Source of the DNA: Proales similis
Taxonomy: Eukaryota; Rotifera; Eurotatoria; Ploima; Proalidae
Reading direction: 5' to 3'
NCBI GenBank assembly: GCA_019059635.1
Contig: JAGVRJ010000006.1
Coordinates: forward strand, 124,001-188,000
Length of the DNA stretch: 64,000 nucleotides
Positions 1-10,362 of this stretch are shown piece after piece. Under the pieces are notes generated by a model that was not told where the DNA came from, searched no databases, and was given only the letters and a program-made list of their open reading frames with translations. The position numbers were made by a program, and so were the translations under genes. Positions within the stretch are counted from its first letter, which is position 1, and each line of letters opens with the position of its first letter.

Positions 1-89
1 TATGTTGCACAAGCATTGCCTTTTTAAATTTGGAGAAAAGAGTCGAGACAGGCCCGAGTTGTAAATTTTTGGGCAAATTGAAAGTAGAA

Positions 90-1024
90 ATGATATTCAG
101 GGACAATGGGACTAATAGCGGGCGCGTGAGCCCACTCTTATACATATTGGTGGGCATATCGGAGCTGCTGGCCATCGCTCTGATCGTGCTGCTGGTTGTC
201 TGGTTCGACACGTACAGAGGCGGCATAACGTTCAGCAACGCGAGGGCCGAATTCAACATTCATCCTCTCTTCATGACACTCGGAATGGTCGTGTTCTACG
301 CCCAGGCTGTGCTGATATTCCGCGTCCTAAGAGAGCAGGACAAGTACTATGTCAAGCTGGCGCACGGCATCATTCAAATACTTGTGCTGGTGTTTGTGGC
401 GATCGCCTTGTATGCGGCCGTGGATTCTCACAACAAACTCGGCTTTCCGCATCTGTGGAGTCTTCACTCTTGGCTGGGCGTAGCTTCCATCTCGCTTTTT
501 ATCGCCCAGTGGATACTTGGCTTTTTGAGCTTTCTGTCGCCATGGGTCAGAGATGCCGTTAAACGGCTCTATATGCCTCATCATCGCTTCTGGGGTAATT
601 ATTGCTACCTTCTATTATTGCTATCTTCTGCCTCCTCCATCTCTGCCTCTTTCATCTTCAATCTCTCTATAATTCTATCTCGCTCGTTATCTCTTGCTTG
701 TAAGCTTTCTTGGCTTGAATTTTATTCTAATCTTAAACAAACAGGCACTGCCATATTCGCACTCTGCTGCATGGTTTGCATATTGGGCGCGTTCGAGTAC
801 GTTTTCCTCGAGCTCTCATAGTAAGCAATCTCTCTGCTGGCGAATGAACGCATTTAAACTGAACGTCGATTAGCGGCTACGAACTGATGCCTCCTGAGGG
901 TGTTTTGGTCAACTTTATCGGGCTGGTATTTGCCGCTTTTGCTCTATTAATCGGCTACATTGCCACCAAACAGGAGTACACTCGGCCTGCGGCCGCACCA
1001 GTTCAAGCCGATACTAAATTCTAG
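90..1024 (+). CDS. CYB561: Cytochrome b561 family transmembrane ferric/ascorbate reductase
   Basis: Three exons (90-594, 745-820, 874-1024) with GT-AG introns of 150 and 53 bp give 243 residues, the usual CYB561 length. The protein is a six-helix membrane protein. Four histidine contexts match the two-haem scheme of the family: NIHPLFMTLG, KLAHGIIQ, SLHSWLG and PHHRFWG. Family knowledge: these proteins pass electrons from cytosolic ascorbate across vesicle or plasma membranes to monodehydroascorbate or ferric iron. The start is the ATG at 90, because the frame upstream of it has no ATG back to position 30. A further upstream exon outside the window cannot be excluded. The last exon runs from the final helix into a short Pro/Ala-rich cytosolic tail. 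Fold and family are secure; the exact paralogue is not resolved. Confidence 0.9.
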
Positions 1025-1078
1025 GTTATCGTACGAGAGGACGGTGACAACCAACATTCAACCATCAGCTCGTTTTTC

Positions 1079-1094
1079 AATAAATATGAATAAA
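1079..1094 (+). terminator. Tandem polyadenylation signals of the cytochrome b561 gene
   Basis: Two AATAAA hexamers lie at 1079-1084 and 1089-1094, about 55-65 nt after the stop codon. Confidence 0.75.
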
Positions 1095-2963
1095 GTGTAA
1101 AATTGGGCCTGGACAAAAAGTGCAGTTGGGAGGAAAAAGGTGTAGACGCAGAACGGAAGAAGAATTAGGACAATTGAGGGCTGGGAGAAGGCATTTGAGA
1201 GTCTTTATTAGTTCCGATTTCTGGCTTCCGGTTCCGGGTCAGAACCTGAAGCTTCTCAATTCTTTGGGGAGTCAGTGTTTTATTTCTGTCGTTTTGAAAG
1301 CGATGAAGAGCAGCGCAAACTCGCATAATTGCCGACTCGTAAACCGATTGCATGAGTAAGTGCGGTGTCAAACTCAAGAAGAAATTAATTCTCTCTCTCT
1401 CTCTCTCTCCTTCTCTCGATATATAAATTCGTTGTTTGGCTTATTTATTTAATTTGTCGCCGAGTTAGCACACTTGGCTCGGTTGTATTCAACTTGTGCA
1501 TTGGGTAAATAAAGAACAGCGGCTGAAAGGAGGCATGAGAAAAAAAAAAGTGCGCCAAGAGCATTGAGAGTCGTCGGGCCTGGAATTTTTGTGAAGCCGC
1601 ATTTGTGAATTAAGTCGACGCCGCCAGCTCGATATATATAGGTCCATCAGGCAAAGAGCGAGAGAGAGAGAGAGAGCTGAGATCGGAATGCTATCAGACA
1701 CTCGCCTCGTGGGTTTGTTTCTTTTGCGAATTTCCTCAGAGGAAGCGTCGAGTCCGACTCAAAGGAACAAATCGCTTTAACCAAAGCGATTAGGACTTGA
1801 GCCCGATCAAACCAGGCAGCCAATCGACCAAGATAGCGTCAGACTTGAGCCACTAATCAGGCAGCAAATCGATCGCCGCATGCGCACTCACCTCGAACCC
1901 TTCTTTAGTCTTAAGCAAAAGCGTTCTGAGGGCGCATCGAGATTATATGCAGCAGGTCGCTTTCACTGATTAATGGTTCGCTATCGGCCTGCCTTTAAGT
2001 TCTTTCGTTCGTTTGATTGTCACACCAACAAACAGGAGCGAGGCCAGCTCGATGGAAGCGATTGCTCCCCAGAAAGTGAATATCACGATGAAAGGGCCAT
2101 GATGATTGTTTTGAAATGAAAAGAGACGGCTTGTACGGAGCTCATAATTTGCGAGCGCTGACGTTTCCAAATTATAGCGTCAAGTCGGCGGGTGGGGAAC
2201 GAATGAATGCTAGCCGGCTTTTATTTTTGCTCTCTTAATTATGATAATTTTCCGCCGAGATCCTGGTGTTTCTCTTGAGCTTGTTGTAGAGTGAGCTATT
2301 GCTCCTTTAATACTTGTGCTGCTGCTGCTGGCATTACTACTGCTTCCAATCCTGCGTAAAGGTGTGTGTGTCGGTGTGCAAATGAGATTAGGCAAGCGTG
2401 CAACCGGTATGTGATGCTTAAATAGCTCGCTAATTGAGCAGTCGCCTTTACATGGAAAGCTGAGGTCGCTCGAGGCCAGATCTAAACCTTGGCGCACGCA
2501 TTCATTCAATATTTTAGTCTCCTTGCTCATTAAGAGCGCTTGAGTGCTGATCACCTCGCCGAGCAGATATATTCGTTCGATCCGTTACGAATTGAGAGTC
2601 AGAATCAAAGGCGATGCTCTAAGGCTTGAAGGAGCAGGCCGAGAGTAGTCACTGCGTGAGTAATTAGGTGAGAGATCTAGCGAGTGGCGTATTAAGCGAT
2701 TTTTTATGGAAACAGTTTAAGGATCTGAGAGAGTGAGTCTATTGATTGCTGGCGTCATTACTCGTCTGTACTTAACTGCGGCTGTTTGTGCTCATCAAAA
2801 CCAAATATTCCATTTAGACCCGCATTAGCAGATGCAGACTTGACTCCTCTTTGGGAATCGCTACGCTGCTTGTTTGTTGCTGCTTTTGTTGTTCTTCCTG
2901 GCGTTTTGGATGCAACACTAGCGTCGAATAGACTCTTTCAGAGTTGGAGCTTTGTGTAACGAA
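1095..2963. other. Intergenic stretch without a recognisable gene
   Basis: I see no supported gene. It holds a (CT)n run at 1391-1410, an (AG)n run at 1660-1677, and a loose tandem duplication around 1790-1880 in which a short block with 'acttgagcc' and 'caggcagc.aatcga' occurs twice. A 66-codon minus-strand frame at 1970-2170 includes one hydrophobic segment, but nothing supports expression. Confidence 0.6.
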
Positions 2964-2990
2964 ATGGCCGCACAACAGACGCGGAAATGA
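2964..2990 (+). promoter_or_regulatory. Upstream ORF overlapping the carrier gene start
   Basis: The ATG at 2964 opens an eight-codon frame whose TGA (2988-2990) overlaps the main ATG (2987-2989) as ATGA. If transcribed, such an overlap usually lowers initiation at the main start or makes it depend on reinitiation. That it is transcribed is inference. Confidence 0.4.
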
Positions 2991-4870
2991 CAATGACGAC
3001 ATTGAAAGGAGAGCGAGAAGAAGATGAACAAGGCTCAATGCTGGCCGACCACGGGCCGGCCAACTCTCTTCCGTCGGCCAACGATGTTCACATCGTCAAA
3101 TGCTGCTGCTGCTTGATCCAAGTGAGCAAACGCACCAGCAGCAGCAGCAGTGATGCCAGCACCGTGGCGGCGCCGAAAGGCGCCGTGTGCAGCAAGCGGC
3201 TGAGAAAGCGATTTGCGCGCTACGGCTGCGGGTCGACTATTGCCGTGCTCGTGTTTGGCATATTTCTGCTGATGAACTACTTTCTTCGGCACACACTAAA
3301 CACAATCGAGAAGGAGCAGCTGCAGAGCCGAGTGTTCAGCCAAAAGTTGGCCAATTCGTCGTCGGCCGGCAACACGCTTTACAAAATGATCAGTCTGATC
3401 AACATTGACTACAACGTGAGCCAGACGAGCAACGAGAAGAACGTCAAAATGGGCTGCGAGTTTTGTTTCCTGCTCGTCTGGCTGTTCACCGCGTGTCTGG
3501 TCGCCGTCTATCCGCTCTTCTTTCTCATCTATTTTGTGATCATGGGCAGGCATCGTCAAGTCGAGCTGAAACCTAAACGCAACGGCCCGGAGACGAGAGC
3601 AGAAAAGGAGACGAACGTAAACGACTTGGACGAGCAGAAGCAGGAGCAGAAACAGCTTCGTTTCAACCAGATTGTGTGCGAGTCGCTCAAGCTATTTCAG
3701 CGAACCAGTCCTGTCCGACGGCCCCTGGTCAGCTTGACCGTGGTCGAGAACACGCAAACGTTCGATCGACGATTCTTCATCAAACTTCTATTCATCACAT
3801 TTGTCTGGATTGTGACCGCCTACTCGTACCTGCGCGCTCTCGACCTGCTCAAGTGCTCCGATCTCATAATCCTGTTCGCGGTCAATTACTCTTTTGTGTA
3901 CATATCCAAATGGGTCTATCTCCACCACAAGTTCGTCCCTATTCGGGTAGGTGATCAACTACTCGACTACTGATTTGGTCTGATTTACACTCTTTCAATA
4001 GCTGATTGGTCTGATCATGGCCGTTGCGTCGCTCATATTCACCTACTATTCGGAAGGATTCTCATTTGACCTTCGGTTCCTGGGCAACGTGCTGGCCACC
4101 ACGAGCGCTGTCGGCAGTGCCATTATCCAGGTAAGCAACACGTCGTTTGTCCGACTGCTCCCATTTAAGCCGCCCGCGCGCGTAGATATTCTGGATCGAA
4201 TGCACTGAAAACAAGCGACTGCATAGAGGCGCAATGCTTCTCTCGTTGATTGGCTTCAGCAATCTGGTGCTTGCTTGGCCCCTCATCGCCATATTTTACT
4301 TCGGCGGCATCGAGGACCTTTACGTGTCAAACTCAAGTCTGTTCGCGTTCGCATTCAAGCAGCAAGTCGTCCTGGATCTTACTCGTGCCAGCCTGCTCGG
4401 CTTCGGTTCGTAACGCGTTTCGCCTATTCGTTCGCTTTTCCTCTTTTAATTCGCTTCTAGTCTACATCTTTGTCTATTTGCTGGGCACGTATTACGGCCT
4501 CGAACAGTTCATTCAAATCGGCTGTCTGTTCTGTGTGCCGTCCTCTATCGGTAAGTTCATGTCGCTTGCAAACTGTTCGGATTGGCAGCAGAAATTTGCT
4601 AAACGTGGCCAAAAAGTGATCGACATACGTCTAAATGAGATTCATCTGAACCATTTGAACGTCGGCGCGCTCATATGTGCCACGCTGGGCTACTTGCTGC
4701 AAGTGCTGCCCGAAGACATGTGCACTAGACTTCGTCAGATTGTGCGCAAGAGGCCAGAAGAGCCGATGGAGGTGAACGCGTTCTCCAAACGCAATCGCTA
4801 CTCGTCGCCGGCGAGTCCCAGTCCGTTGCTAAGTCGAAGCCGTTTCGTCTCGGCCACTACCACGAATTGA
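2987..4870 (+). CDS. SLC35F3/F4-like drug/metabolite-transporter superfamily carrier
   Basis: Four exons (2987-3946, 4002-4130, 4186-4405, 4461-4870) with 55-bp introns encode 572 residues. The N-terminal half is long: a Cys cluster (KCCCCLIQV), a Ser run, then two early hydrophobic helices separated by a charged Glu/Lys/Gln linker. The second half has the alternating helices of the EamA/SLC35F fold. These include a segment like the 'lL..tD..ilf..n.sFvyl.sw..l...f...R' region, followed by LIGLIMAVASLIFTYYSEGF, which matches the 'a..G...m.yadGF' block of SLC35F3/F4. Human SLC35F3 is a proposed thiamine transporter; substrate here is unknown. The third donor (gttcgt) is weak, but it keeps the frame and the helix. 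The C-terminal tail is Arg/Ser-rich. Polyadenylation signal at 5026-5031. Confidence 0.7.
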
Positions 4871-5031
4871 CCAGGCGTCCGCAAGCCTTCGATTCAAATC
4901 TTGAACTTTCGAATCCGACTCATCCTTGTCCCCTCCTTGCATCGAACTCTTGCTTCGTTTAAACACTTTTTCAATCGTGCAGAATTCATCACCTTGTTTT
5001 TGTTTTTCAAATTATTTTCAATCAAAATAAA

Positions 5032-5525
5032 TCGGTTTACGACTGAAGCCCGATCGAATGGTCTGAAAAAGCATTTCTTGTTTGGGCATGCACGTGCCAC
5101 AAAGTGGAGTTGTGGTCTGAACGTGGCCAGAAATGGGCCTAGACCTCCAGCACCTTGATGAGCCCTTACGCCGCGGGAACAAGTTACATTTGTGATTTGG
5201 GGCGATATAAGTCTTGTATGAGCAAGGTAATGTTCCTCGATCGGTAATCAAGCATTCGGAGCGAGGCCATTTTGTTCATATATCCCGACGAGTCTGCCAT
5301 CTCCAGCTGCTCAAAAAGGGCTTTTAAAGGCTGAAAAAAGCCTAAAGCAGCTCAACTGTAATGAGCGAGGCTGTTTTATTTCCTGTTTTTTTGCTCCTTA
5401 ATTTTCAGACCGATGTTCGATGAAAAACGATTTTAAAGCCTTGCCCGAGTGAATATCTGGCCTATTCGCTCCAGGCTTCTGAAAGCTTGTTGCTAAACGG
5501 AGCTACGCGGCTAAAACAGCATCCT
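5032..5525. other. Intergenic spacer
   Basis: No supported gene. It separates the carrier's polyadenylation signal from the TATA box of the LamG gene. No repeat or RNA gene was recognised. Confidence 0.5.
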
Positions 5526-5533
5526 TATAAAAG
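5526..5533 (+). promoter_or_regulatory. TATA box of the LamG-fold secreted protein gene
   Basis: TATAAAAG lies 60 bp before the ATG at 5586, which would place transcription start near 5555 and give a leader of about 30 nt. Confidence 0.6.
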
Positions 5534-5585
5534 AGGGCTGACGCGAAAAGACGGAGAGTCAGAGCGAACAGAACGACTGGCGGAA

Positions 5586-6512
5586 ATGCAAATGATTCTA
5601 TTTTTGTTGACATGGTTGATGTTGGCCTCATCGCTGCAAGTTGTTTCCAACTTGTTCGAGCGTTTGCCTTCTAAATTCGAAGAGGACACTGCAGGCGAAA
5701 TCGAATGGAGGACAGCGTCGGTCTCTCGCTGTCTAAGCGCTTGTTCTCGCCAAGCCTTTTGTTCGATGGTGTTTGAGAGTTCGGCACAAAGATGCGCCCT
5801 TCTCAACCAATCCGACTGGTTCTCTATTAGGGCCGGTTCTGCTGGCTTCAGAGTCTACCATCTGACGACTAGGCAGCTGTTTTACGACAAACAAGCGAGC
5901 ATGCTTTCTGGCCTGGTGCACTACTGGCCCATGGATGGCAGCTTCGAGGAGGTCATCGGCGGTGCTCACCTTTTCGGAGGAGTAAACCACCATTTCGTCC
6001 CTGATCGATTCAACGCAAATTCAAGAGCGGTCCGATTCACCCTGGGCTACGCACAGGCTCCTGGCGGCGTCTATTTTAGTGGCGATTTCACCTTCACCTG
6101 CTGGATAAGACTCGTCAACTTTGGCTCGCATTCACGCATAATCGACTTTGGAAATGGACAAGATGCGGCCAACGTCATGCTATTTACAACTCACGATGCA
6201 AGACTGGTCGGTCAAATCATAGACGACCATCCATTCGGTATGGCGACCGACCCAGTACTCCAACTCAACCAATGGGCGCATGTTGCGTTTCAATTGAATG
6301 CCGGCAATGAAATCATTTACTTGAACGGTGTTCAAATAGCATCGCAATCAACTTCCGGTTCAGTGAACGTGCTTCGTTCACTCAATTATGTGGGGAAAAG
6401 CAACTGGCCTATTAATGATAATCTGGACGGATATCTGGACGAATTGAGAATTTACAACAGAGCCCTGTCGACAGCCGAGCTTACTCTGGACATGAACTGG
6501 CCGAGGACGTAG
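5586..6512 (+). CDS. Secreted PAN/apple-like plus LamG-fold (concanavalin-like) protein
   Basis: A single exon of 308 residues. The ATG at 5586 is chosen because it follows a TATA box and starts a clean signal peptide (MQMILFLLTWLMLASSLQVV); the frame upstream has no such leader. Residues about 40-90 carry a Cys-paired segment (SRCLSACSRQAFCSMVFE...RCALLNQ) that resembles an apple/PAN module. Residues about 115-305 form a LamG/pentraxin-type jelly roll: HYWPMDGSF, the CWIRL strand, RIIDFGNG, WAHVAFQLN, IYLNGVQI and the terminal DGYLDELRIYNRAL. Such domains bind glycans or matrix proteins outside the cell. A polyadenylation signal overlaps the poly-A stretch at 6522-6527, 10 nt after the stop. 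A decayed paralogue is at 21051-22032. Confidence 0.75.
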   Translation: MQMILFLLTWLMLASSLQVVSNLFERLPSKFEEDTAGEIEWRTASVSRCLSACSRQAFCSMVFESSAQRCALLNQSDWFSIRAGSAGFRVYHLTTRQLFYDKQASMLSGLVHYWPMDGSFEEVIGGAHLFGGVNHHFVPDRFNANSRAVRFTLGYAQAPGGVYFSGDFTFTCWIRLVNFGSHSRIIDFGNGQDAANVMLFTTHDARLVGQIIDDHPFGMATDPVLQLNQWAHVAFQLNAGNEIIYLNGVQIASQSTSGSVNVLRSLNYVGKSNWPINDNLDGYLDELRIYNRALSTAELTLDMNWPRT

Positions 6513-6776
6513 ATTGAGCCAAATAAAAAAAAATGAATTCGGTCAAAAGATTGGATCGAAATTCAAAAGAAATTGCTTGCTAGTATTTGGGTTCTTTGCT
6601 GTTGGTTCCCTTATTTTGGGCTTATTTTTGTCCCCTTGATAGAAATAAGCTCTGAGATAAGCTATTCACTGTCATTTTTTACCAAGCTGTTTAACGCTAA
6701 AATGCAAACAGAAACATAAATCTTAGCGAAAAAGAGATTTATTGGGATAATGTTGGATTTGCGATGCGAATGAGAC

Positions 6777-9164
6777 TCATGAGCACGGTTTCTTTGCTTT
6801 GGTAGCTGAATGATTCATTTGAGGGTTTTCATCTTTTATAAAGCCAAGAAAGGCTGATCGAAATTGTCGATTCAGCAAGATGAGGAGAACGAAGCCTTCT
6901 GAGAGAGAAATTGTGTAGAACAGTTTCGAGAGTTTAAAAAATAAAGGACAGACCGAATGGAGAGGGTCTTTAAAGAGCAAGCAGACAGGGAATAGATTCA
7001 CATCAACCGTGTAGATCAAAAGGGCCAAAGTTGAGGCCACTTCGGGCAAACGAAAGAATAATGAGAACAGTCCGTTGAGGACGATCATCCTGGTGATGCA
7101 CGATTCGGCCTCTTCTTTCCTCACTTTCTCAGATTGGCCTCGAAGATGAAACAAGAGGCGAAGATCGACAAATAAATTGATAAACACAAAGACAACGTTT
7201 CGGAGAAGGGCATTTATCACGTAAATTGCAGTGAGCAGCTGGTTACTGCTGAAATCTTCGTTAGAATGATAGGTGAAATAATCGAGAGGGCTTATTGTTA
7301 AGGCAGAGACGTTGAATCGCTCGTTGACCTGCAGCTTGATCAGACTGATGAGACAGCAGGGCAGAAGGGCGACAAGAAGCAGTCGTCTGGGACGCCATCC
7401 TTTCAGCTTTGGCCAGCAGTCCACATTCACTGCGTAGCGGTAGAGCACAAACATCGTGTTGGTCATGTTCGCCATCAGTCTGAGCACGTTCTCCAAATAG
7501 CTCTCCACAAACAGGTAGAACACCTGCATGAAGCGAGTGAGGATCCAGGGCGAGCAGAATATGCCCTCGTACTCAATGCAGCTGCTGATCGGACCCAGAG
7601 CGAACACGAGTGCCTGGAACAGGACAAAGTACGAGTTGAGGCAGACGTAGTCCCACATGCGTCGGTTCTTGTCCTTGAGCTTGTTCTTGCGGTACTCGTC
7701 CGATCGCCTGATCGAGCGGAATACCAAGACGACGAGTGCGTTGACCACTACTGCGAGCAGGCTGAGACCAGGACCGAGCAGGACATCGGCCCAGTACTCG
7801 GCTATTTTCAGATCGAGAACCATCTGGTACATGCTGGGCTCGTTGATTGGTTGGACTGTTTCGATGAGACAACGGGCACCCATCTGGTCAAAGTCACACT
7901 GACTCGACAGCTCATCCCATCGACTCTCACATAAGCCCATAGTTTGATAAATAGTCATCGATCTGTTCTCGTCTTTGTAAAATTTCTTTATAATCCAGAA
8001 CAAAGTGCAGCCACATTCTGTTTGTGACTTTTGTTCAAACAGGAATCCTCCTAATTGAACATTCAACGATCGCTGTTCGATTCGATAGAAGATACAGAAA
8101 TTCGCTGGGTCAAATATATCTGGATCCTCGGGTTCAGCGTCATACAGAGTGTCATGCTGCGGATGAAATCTTGAATAAAACAAGAATAGATCAATGTTCG
8201 CAGTGTTTTTGAATTCTGGGTTTGGGTCACTCATTTCAATAGACAAGGTGGAATTTATTGTCCTCTGATTGGCCAAGTCTAACCATTGGATGTTGTTGTG
8301 CAAAAATCTTTTCAATTTCAATATTTTCAAATCAATCAGCATCAAAGGTTTGCCTGAAATTATTTTAGACTCCCAAATTTTTACGCATCCGCTTACCAAT
8401 AATTCTCGGCTGTTTGCAAATAGATTTGACGGAAAGGATCTTTCATTAAGGATGTATCCGTATCCCTCGATCAGGAACAATCTTATGCTACAATTGATTT
8501 GCTCAACACTCAATGTTTGCTCGAATCCGATCAGATTGTGTTTGATCACTGAATCGATATTTTCCTTTATCGTCAAGCTTTCCATTTTGCTGTTGAAGAA
8601 CAGTCGGTCACAAGTCCTTGAATTGTAGACCATTCCGTTAATAAAGTCCAAATATGATTTTATTGAAGGCTGGCCAACAAAATTCGCCAACGGATTAATG
8701 TTGGAGCAGTTGACCCAAGATTCACCTGCATTCGTTAACTGAAGATTGCCGAATTTGAACGAATGCTTAATAATAGAATTGAATTTTGAATCAAAGGCTG
8801 TGAAATTCGAATGAATGCCAGAGAAGCCCGAGTAATTTAATGTTATTTGGTTTATTTTCACGTTGCACTCGCTCGGTTCCAGGGCGAGGAACGCCGCTTG
8901 ATTCTGATTGCCACCGATGCTCAAACCAGACCGGTAGTTGAGATTTACCAATATTGTGACATACTTAAAGGAACAACAAGTGGCCTCGACCTTCGGTTTC
9001 CATCCAAAAACTCCGTCGGCCTCTTCAACCGTGCTCAGCAGGCAGTCGATTTGAATTACACATAAGGTGGTACGATTAATCCACGTTGTCTGACACATAC
9101 TGGCGGCCGCGGTACTCAACACCAGCTTGAGCAACAGAATCGCAAATAAGCAAAATGAGAGCAT
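6777..9164 (-). CDS. Lineage-specific 7TM receptor with large Cys-rich ectodomain (copy A)
   Basis: Intronless, 795 residues. ATG at 9164 opens a signal peptide (MLSFCLFAILLLKLVLSTAAA). An ectodomain of about 430 residues follows, with paired Cys at CQTTW, CVIQIDC and CC, many N-glycosylation sequons, and an ECGCTLFW segment just before the membrane part. Seven hydrophobic helices then run from LSLLAVVVNALVVLVF (TM1) to FVLLILLNRQF (TM7). TM3 ends in FVLYRYAVNVD at the place where rhodopsin-like receptors carry DRY, and TM6 holds LFFRLPE. It is therefore a GPCR-like protein, but I do not recognise a named subfamily and the ligand is unknown. Related copies at 14745-15906, 16268-16660 and 17668-20025 show local duplication. 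Polyadenylation signal at 6738-6743 (reverse TTTATT). Confidence 0.75.
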   Translation of the reverse strand: MLSFCLFAILLLKLVLSTAAASMCQTTWINRTTLCVIQIDCLLSTVEEADGVFGWKPKVEATCCSFKYVTILVNLNYRSGLSIGGNQNQAAFLALEPSECNVKINQITLNYSGFSGIHSNFTAFDSKFNSIIKHSFKFGNLQLTNAGESWVNCSNINPLANFVGQPSIKSYLDFINGMVYNSRTCDRLFFNSKMESLTIKENIDSVIKHNLIGFEQTLSVEQINCSIRLFLIEGYGYILNERSFPSNLFANSRELLVSGCVKIWESKIISGKPLMLIDLKILKLKRFLHNNIQWLDLANQRTINSTLSIEMSDPNPEFKNTANIDLFLFYSRFHPQHDTLYDAEPEDPDIFDPANFCIFYRIEQRSLNVQLGGFLFEQKSQTECGCTLFWIIKKFYKDENRSMTIYQTMGLCESRWDELSSQCDFDQMGARCLIETVQPINEPSMYQMVLDLKIAEYWADVLLGPGLSLLAVVVNALVVLVFRSIRRSDEYRKNKLKDKNRRMWDYVCLNSYFVLFQALVFALGPISSCIEYEGIFCSPWILTRFMQVFYLFVESYLENVLRLMANMTNTMFVLYRYAVNVDCWPKLKGWRPRRLLLVALLPCCLISLIKLQVNERFNVSALTISPLDYFTYHSNEDFSSNQLLTAIYVINALLRNVVFVFINLFVDLRLLFHLRGQSEKVRKEEAESCITRMIVLNGLFSLFFRLPEVASTLALLIYTVDVNLFPVCLLFKDPLHSVCPLFFKLSKLFYTISLSEGFVLLILLNRQFRSAFLGFIKDENPQMNHSATKAKKPCS

Positions 9165-9210
9165 TTCTTAATTGTGACTGATCCACCTCTAAGGCGCAAG
9201 AAACGCGTAA

Positions 9211-9226
9211 ATAAATATCAGTCGAT
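9211..9226 (-). promoter_or_regulatory. Conserved core-promoter motif of 7TM copy A
   Basis: On the minus strand the motif reads ATCGACTGATATTTAT, 47-62 bp before the ATG. The same motif stands before the other copies (ATCGACTGGTATTTAT at 15955-15970 and 20065-20080), while the surrounding sequence has diverged. It looks like a TATA-type core promoter. Confidence 0.5.
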
Positions 9227-9229
9227 GCC

Positions 9230-9520
9230 ATGCGTCTGGCCTGGAGTCCAATTAGCCGGTAATCTAATCTACCAGCAATTGACCAGTTCATGTCTCGCAC
9301 CAATTTAATTGGAAATTTGAAGAAAATGGCGCTTTCAGTCGCGAAAATATATTCATTTAATTTCAAAAACGAAAACAAGGTAATCTATGCCGTAATCGAC
9401 CTTGATGCAAATTTCTGTATGACCGGCTGAATAGATTTGTTTATCTGGCAATTATTTCGGCGTCTTCGGCTGCAGCTGGGGCTTAAATTTCAAGACCGCT
9501 TGCTGGTCTTGACACCACTT
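9230..9520. repeat. 5' flank block of 7TM copy A (family repeat)
   Basis: This block resembles the upstream flanks of the other copies (about 15971-16260, 16745-16940, 20081-20340) and a solitary block at about 20480-20700. Shared landmarks are 'gaagaaaatggcg.tttc', 'atttcac/atttaatt', 'ggtaatc.atg' and 'ctggcaattattt'. Confidence 0.5.
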
Positions 9521-9598
9521 GTCGACTGTTTTAGAAAAGGCAATTCAATTCAAGCTCTCAAAGGCAATTCAAAGAGAGATTTGATTTTCGAAAAGGAA

Positions 9599-9604
9599 TT
9601 TATT
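9599..9604 (-). terminator. Polyadenylation signal of mL51
   Basis: Reverse-strand AATAAA 17 nt beyond the stop codon. Confidence 0.65.
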
Positions 9605-9620
9605 GCCCAGGACGAGGTGA

Positions 9621-10091
9621 CTACTTTTTTCTGCCGCCGAACTTGTAGTTATAGCGCCAGTTGAGGAAGCGGATGCGTTTGCTCATCTCGTGAAACTTGG
9701 CCGGATTCTTGGCGCGCAGCTCCCGTCCCATGAACTCTCGCTGTCTGATCAGGCGCTGAAGCTCGTTGCCTCTGAAGCCGATGAGCCAGGGAGGTCCGCG
9801 AATCAGATCGACTGGATTCACCGATCCGTCGCCCAGAATGTCGATGTAATCGTTCTGGCCGAAAGTTGCTCGCTTTTGGTTCCATCTGTCGACCTTCTTG
9901 AACTCGGGCATCGGAAGCGGAGAGTCGTCGAGCTTAGGGTCAGGTCGAGGTAGGAGGCCGCCTTTGTACATTGCCGAGTATTTGTAGCCCAAGCGTCTGA
10001 AGTATTCACCCCTGGTCTTGAGGCCTCTGACCACCGTCTGGCAAAGGCATTCGGCGCCCGCCGAGAGCAGAGTGCAAGATGCTTTCAGCAT
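9621..10091 (-). CDS. MRPL51: Mitochondrial large-subunit ribosomal protein mL51
   Basis: Single exon, 156 residues, ATG at 10091. The core matches the mL51 family: KVDRWNQKRATFGQNDYIDILG, then IRGPPWLIGFRGNELQRLIR and KRIRFLNWRYNYKFG. Human mL51 is shorter (about 128 residues); here the N-terminal region is longer, with a plausible mitochondrial presequence rich in Ser, Cys, Arg and Ala. The protein is a structural component of the mitoribosome 39S/54S subunit. The AATAAA (reverse, 9599-9604) is only 17 nt beyond the stop. It lies in a minus-strand run with SFT2, TFDP and LSM10. Confidence 0.92.
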   Translation of the reverse strand: MLKASCTLLSAGAECLCQTVVRGLKTRGEYFRRLGYKYSAMYKGGLLPRPDPKLDDSPLPMPEFKKVDRWNQKRATFGQNDYIDILGDGSVNPVDLIRGPPWLIGFRGNELQRLIRQREFMGRELRAKNPAKFHEMSKRIRFLNWRYNYKFGGRKK

Positions 10092-10241
10092 TTCTCAAAT
10101 TCTCGAGTTTACTAGCACTTGTACTCGAACACTGCTCATATGCTGAGAATGCAGACAAACTAGAGGAGAAGGAGGAGAAGAGTAAAATAGAGTTTGATTG
10201 AGTGCAGAACAAAGCGCGTAGAGCAATTTCTCGTACTCTCG

Positions 10242-10247
10242 TTTATT
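10242..10247 (-). terminator. Polyadenylation signal of SFT2
   Basis: Reverse-strand AATAAA about 115 nt beyond the stop codon and about 150 nt before the mL51 ATG. Confidence 0.6.
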
Positions 10248-10362
10248 GAGCAGAACTAAACGCGCATTTGTCTACAATTCAGATCAGATCAGAATCGAAT
10301 ATTAGAAAACGTCGATAAAAAACGAGCCGGTCATTGAAGAGCCGTCATGAAAAGGCGGAGAT

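Noticed and set aside
1970-2170. Small minus-strand frame with one hydrophobic segment
   Set aside because: No promoter, splice or polyadenylation support; could be chance.
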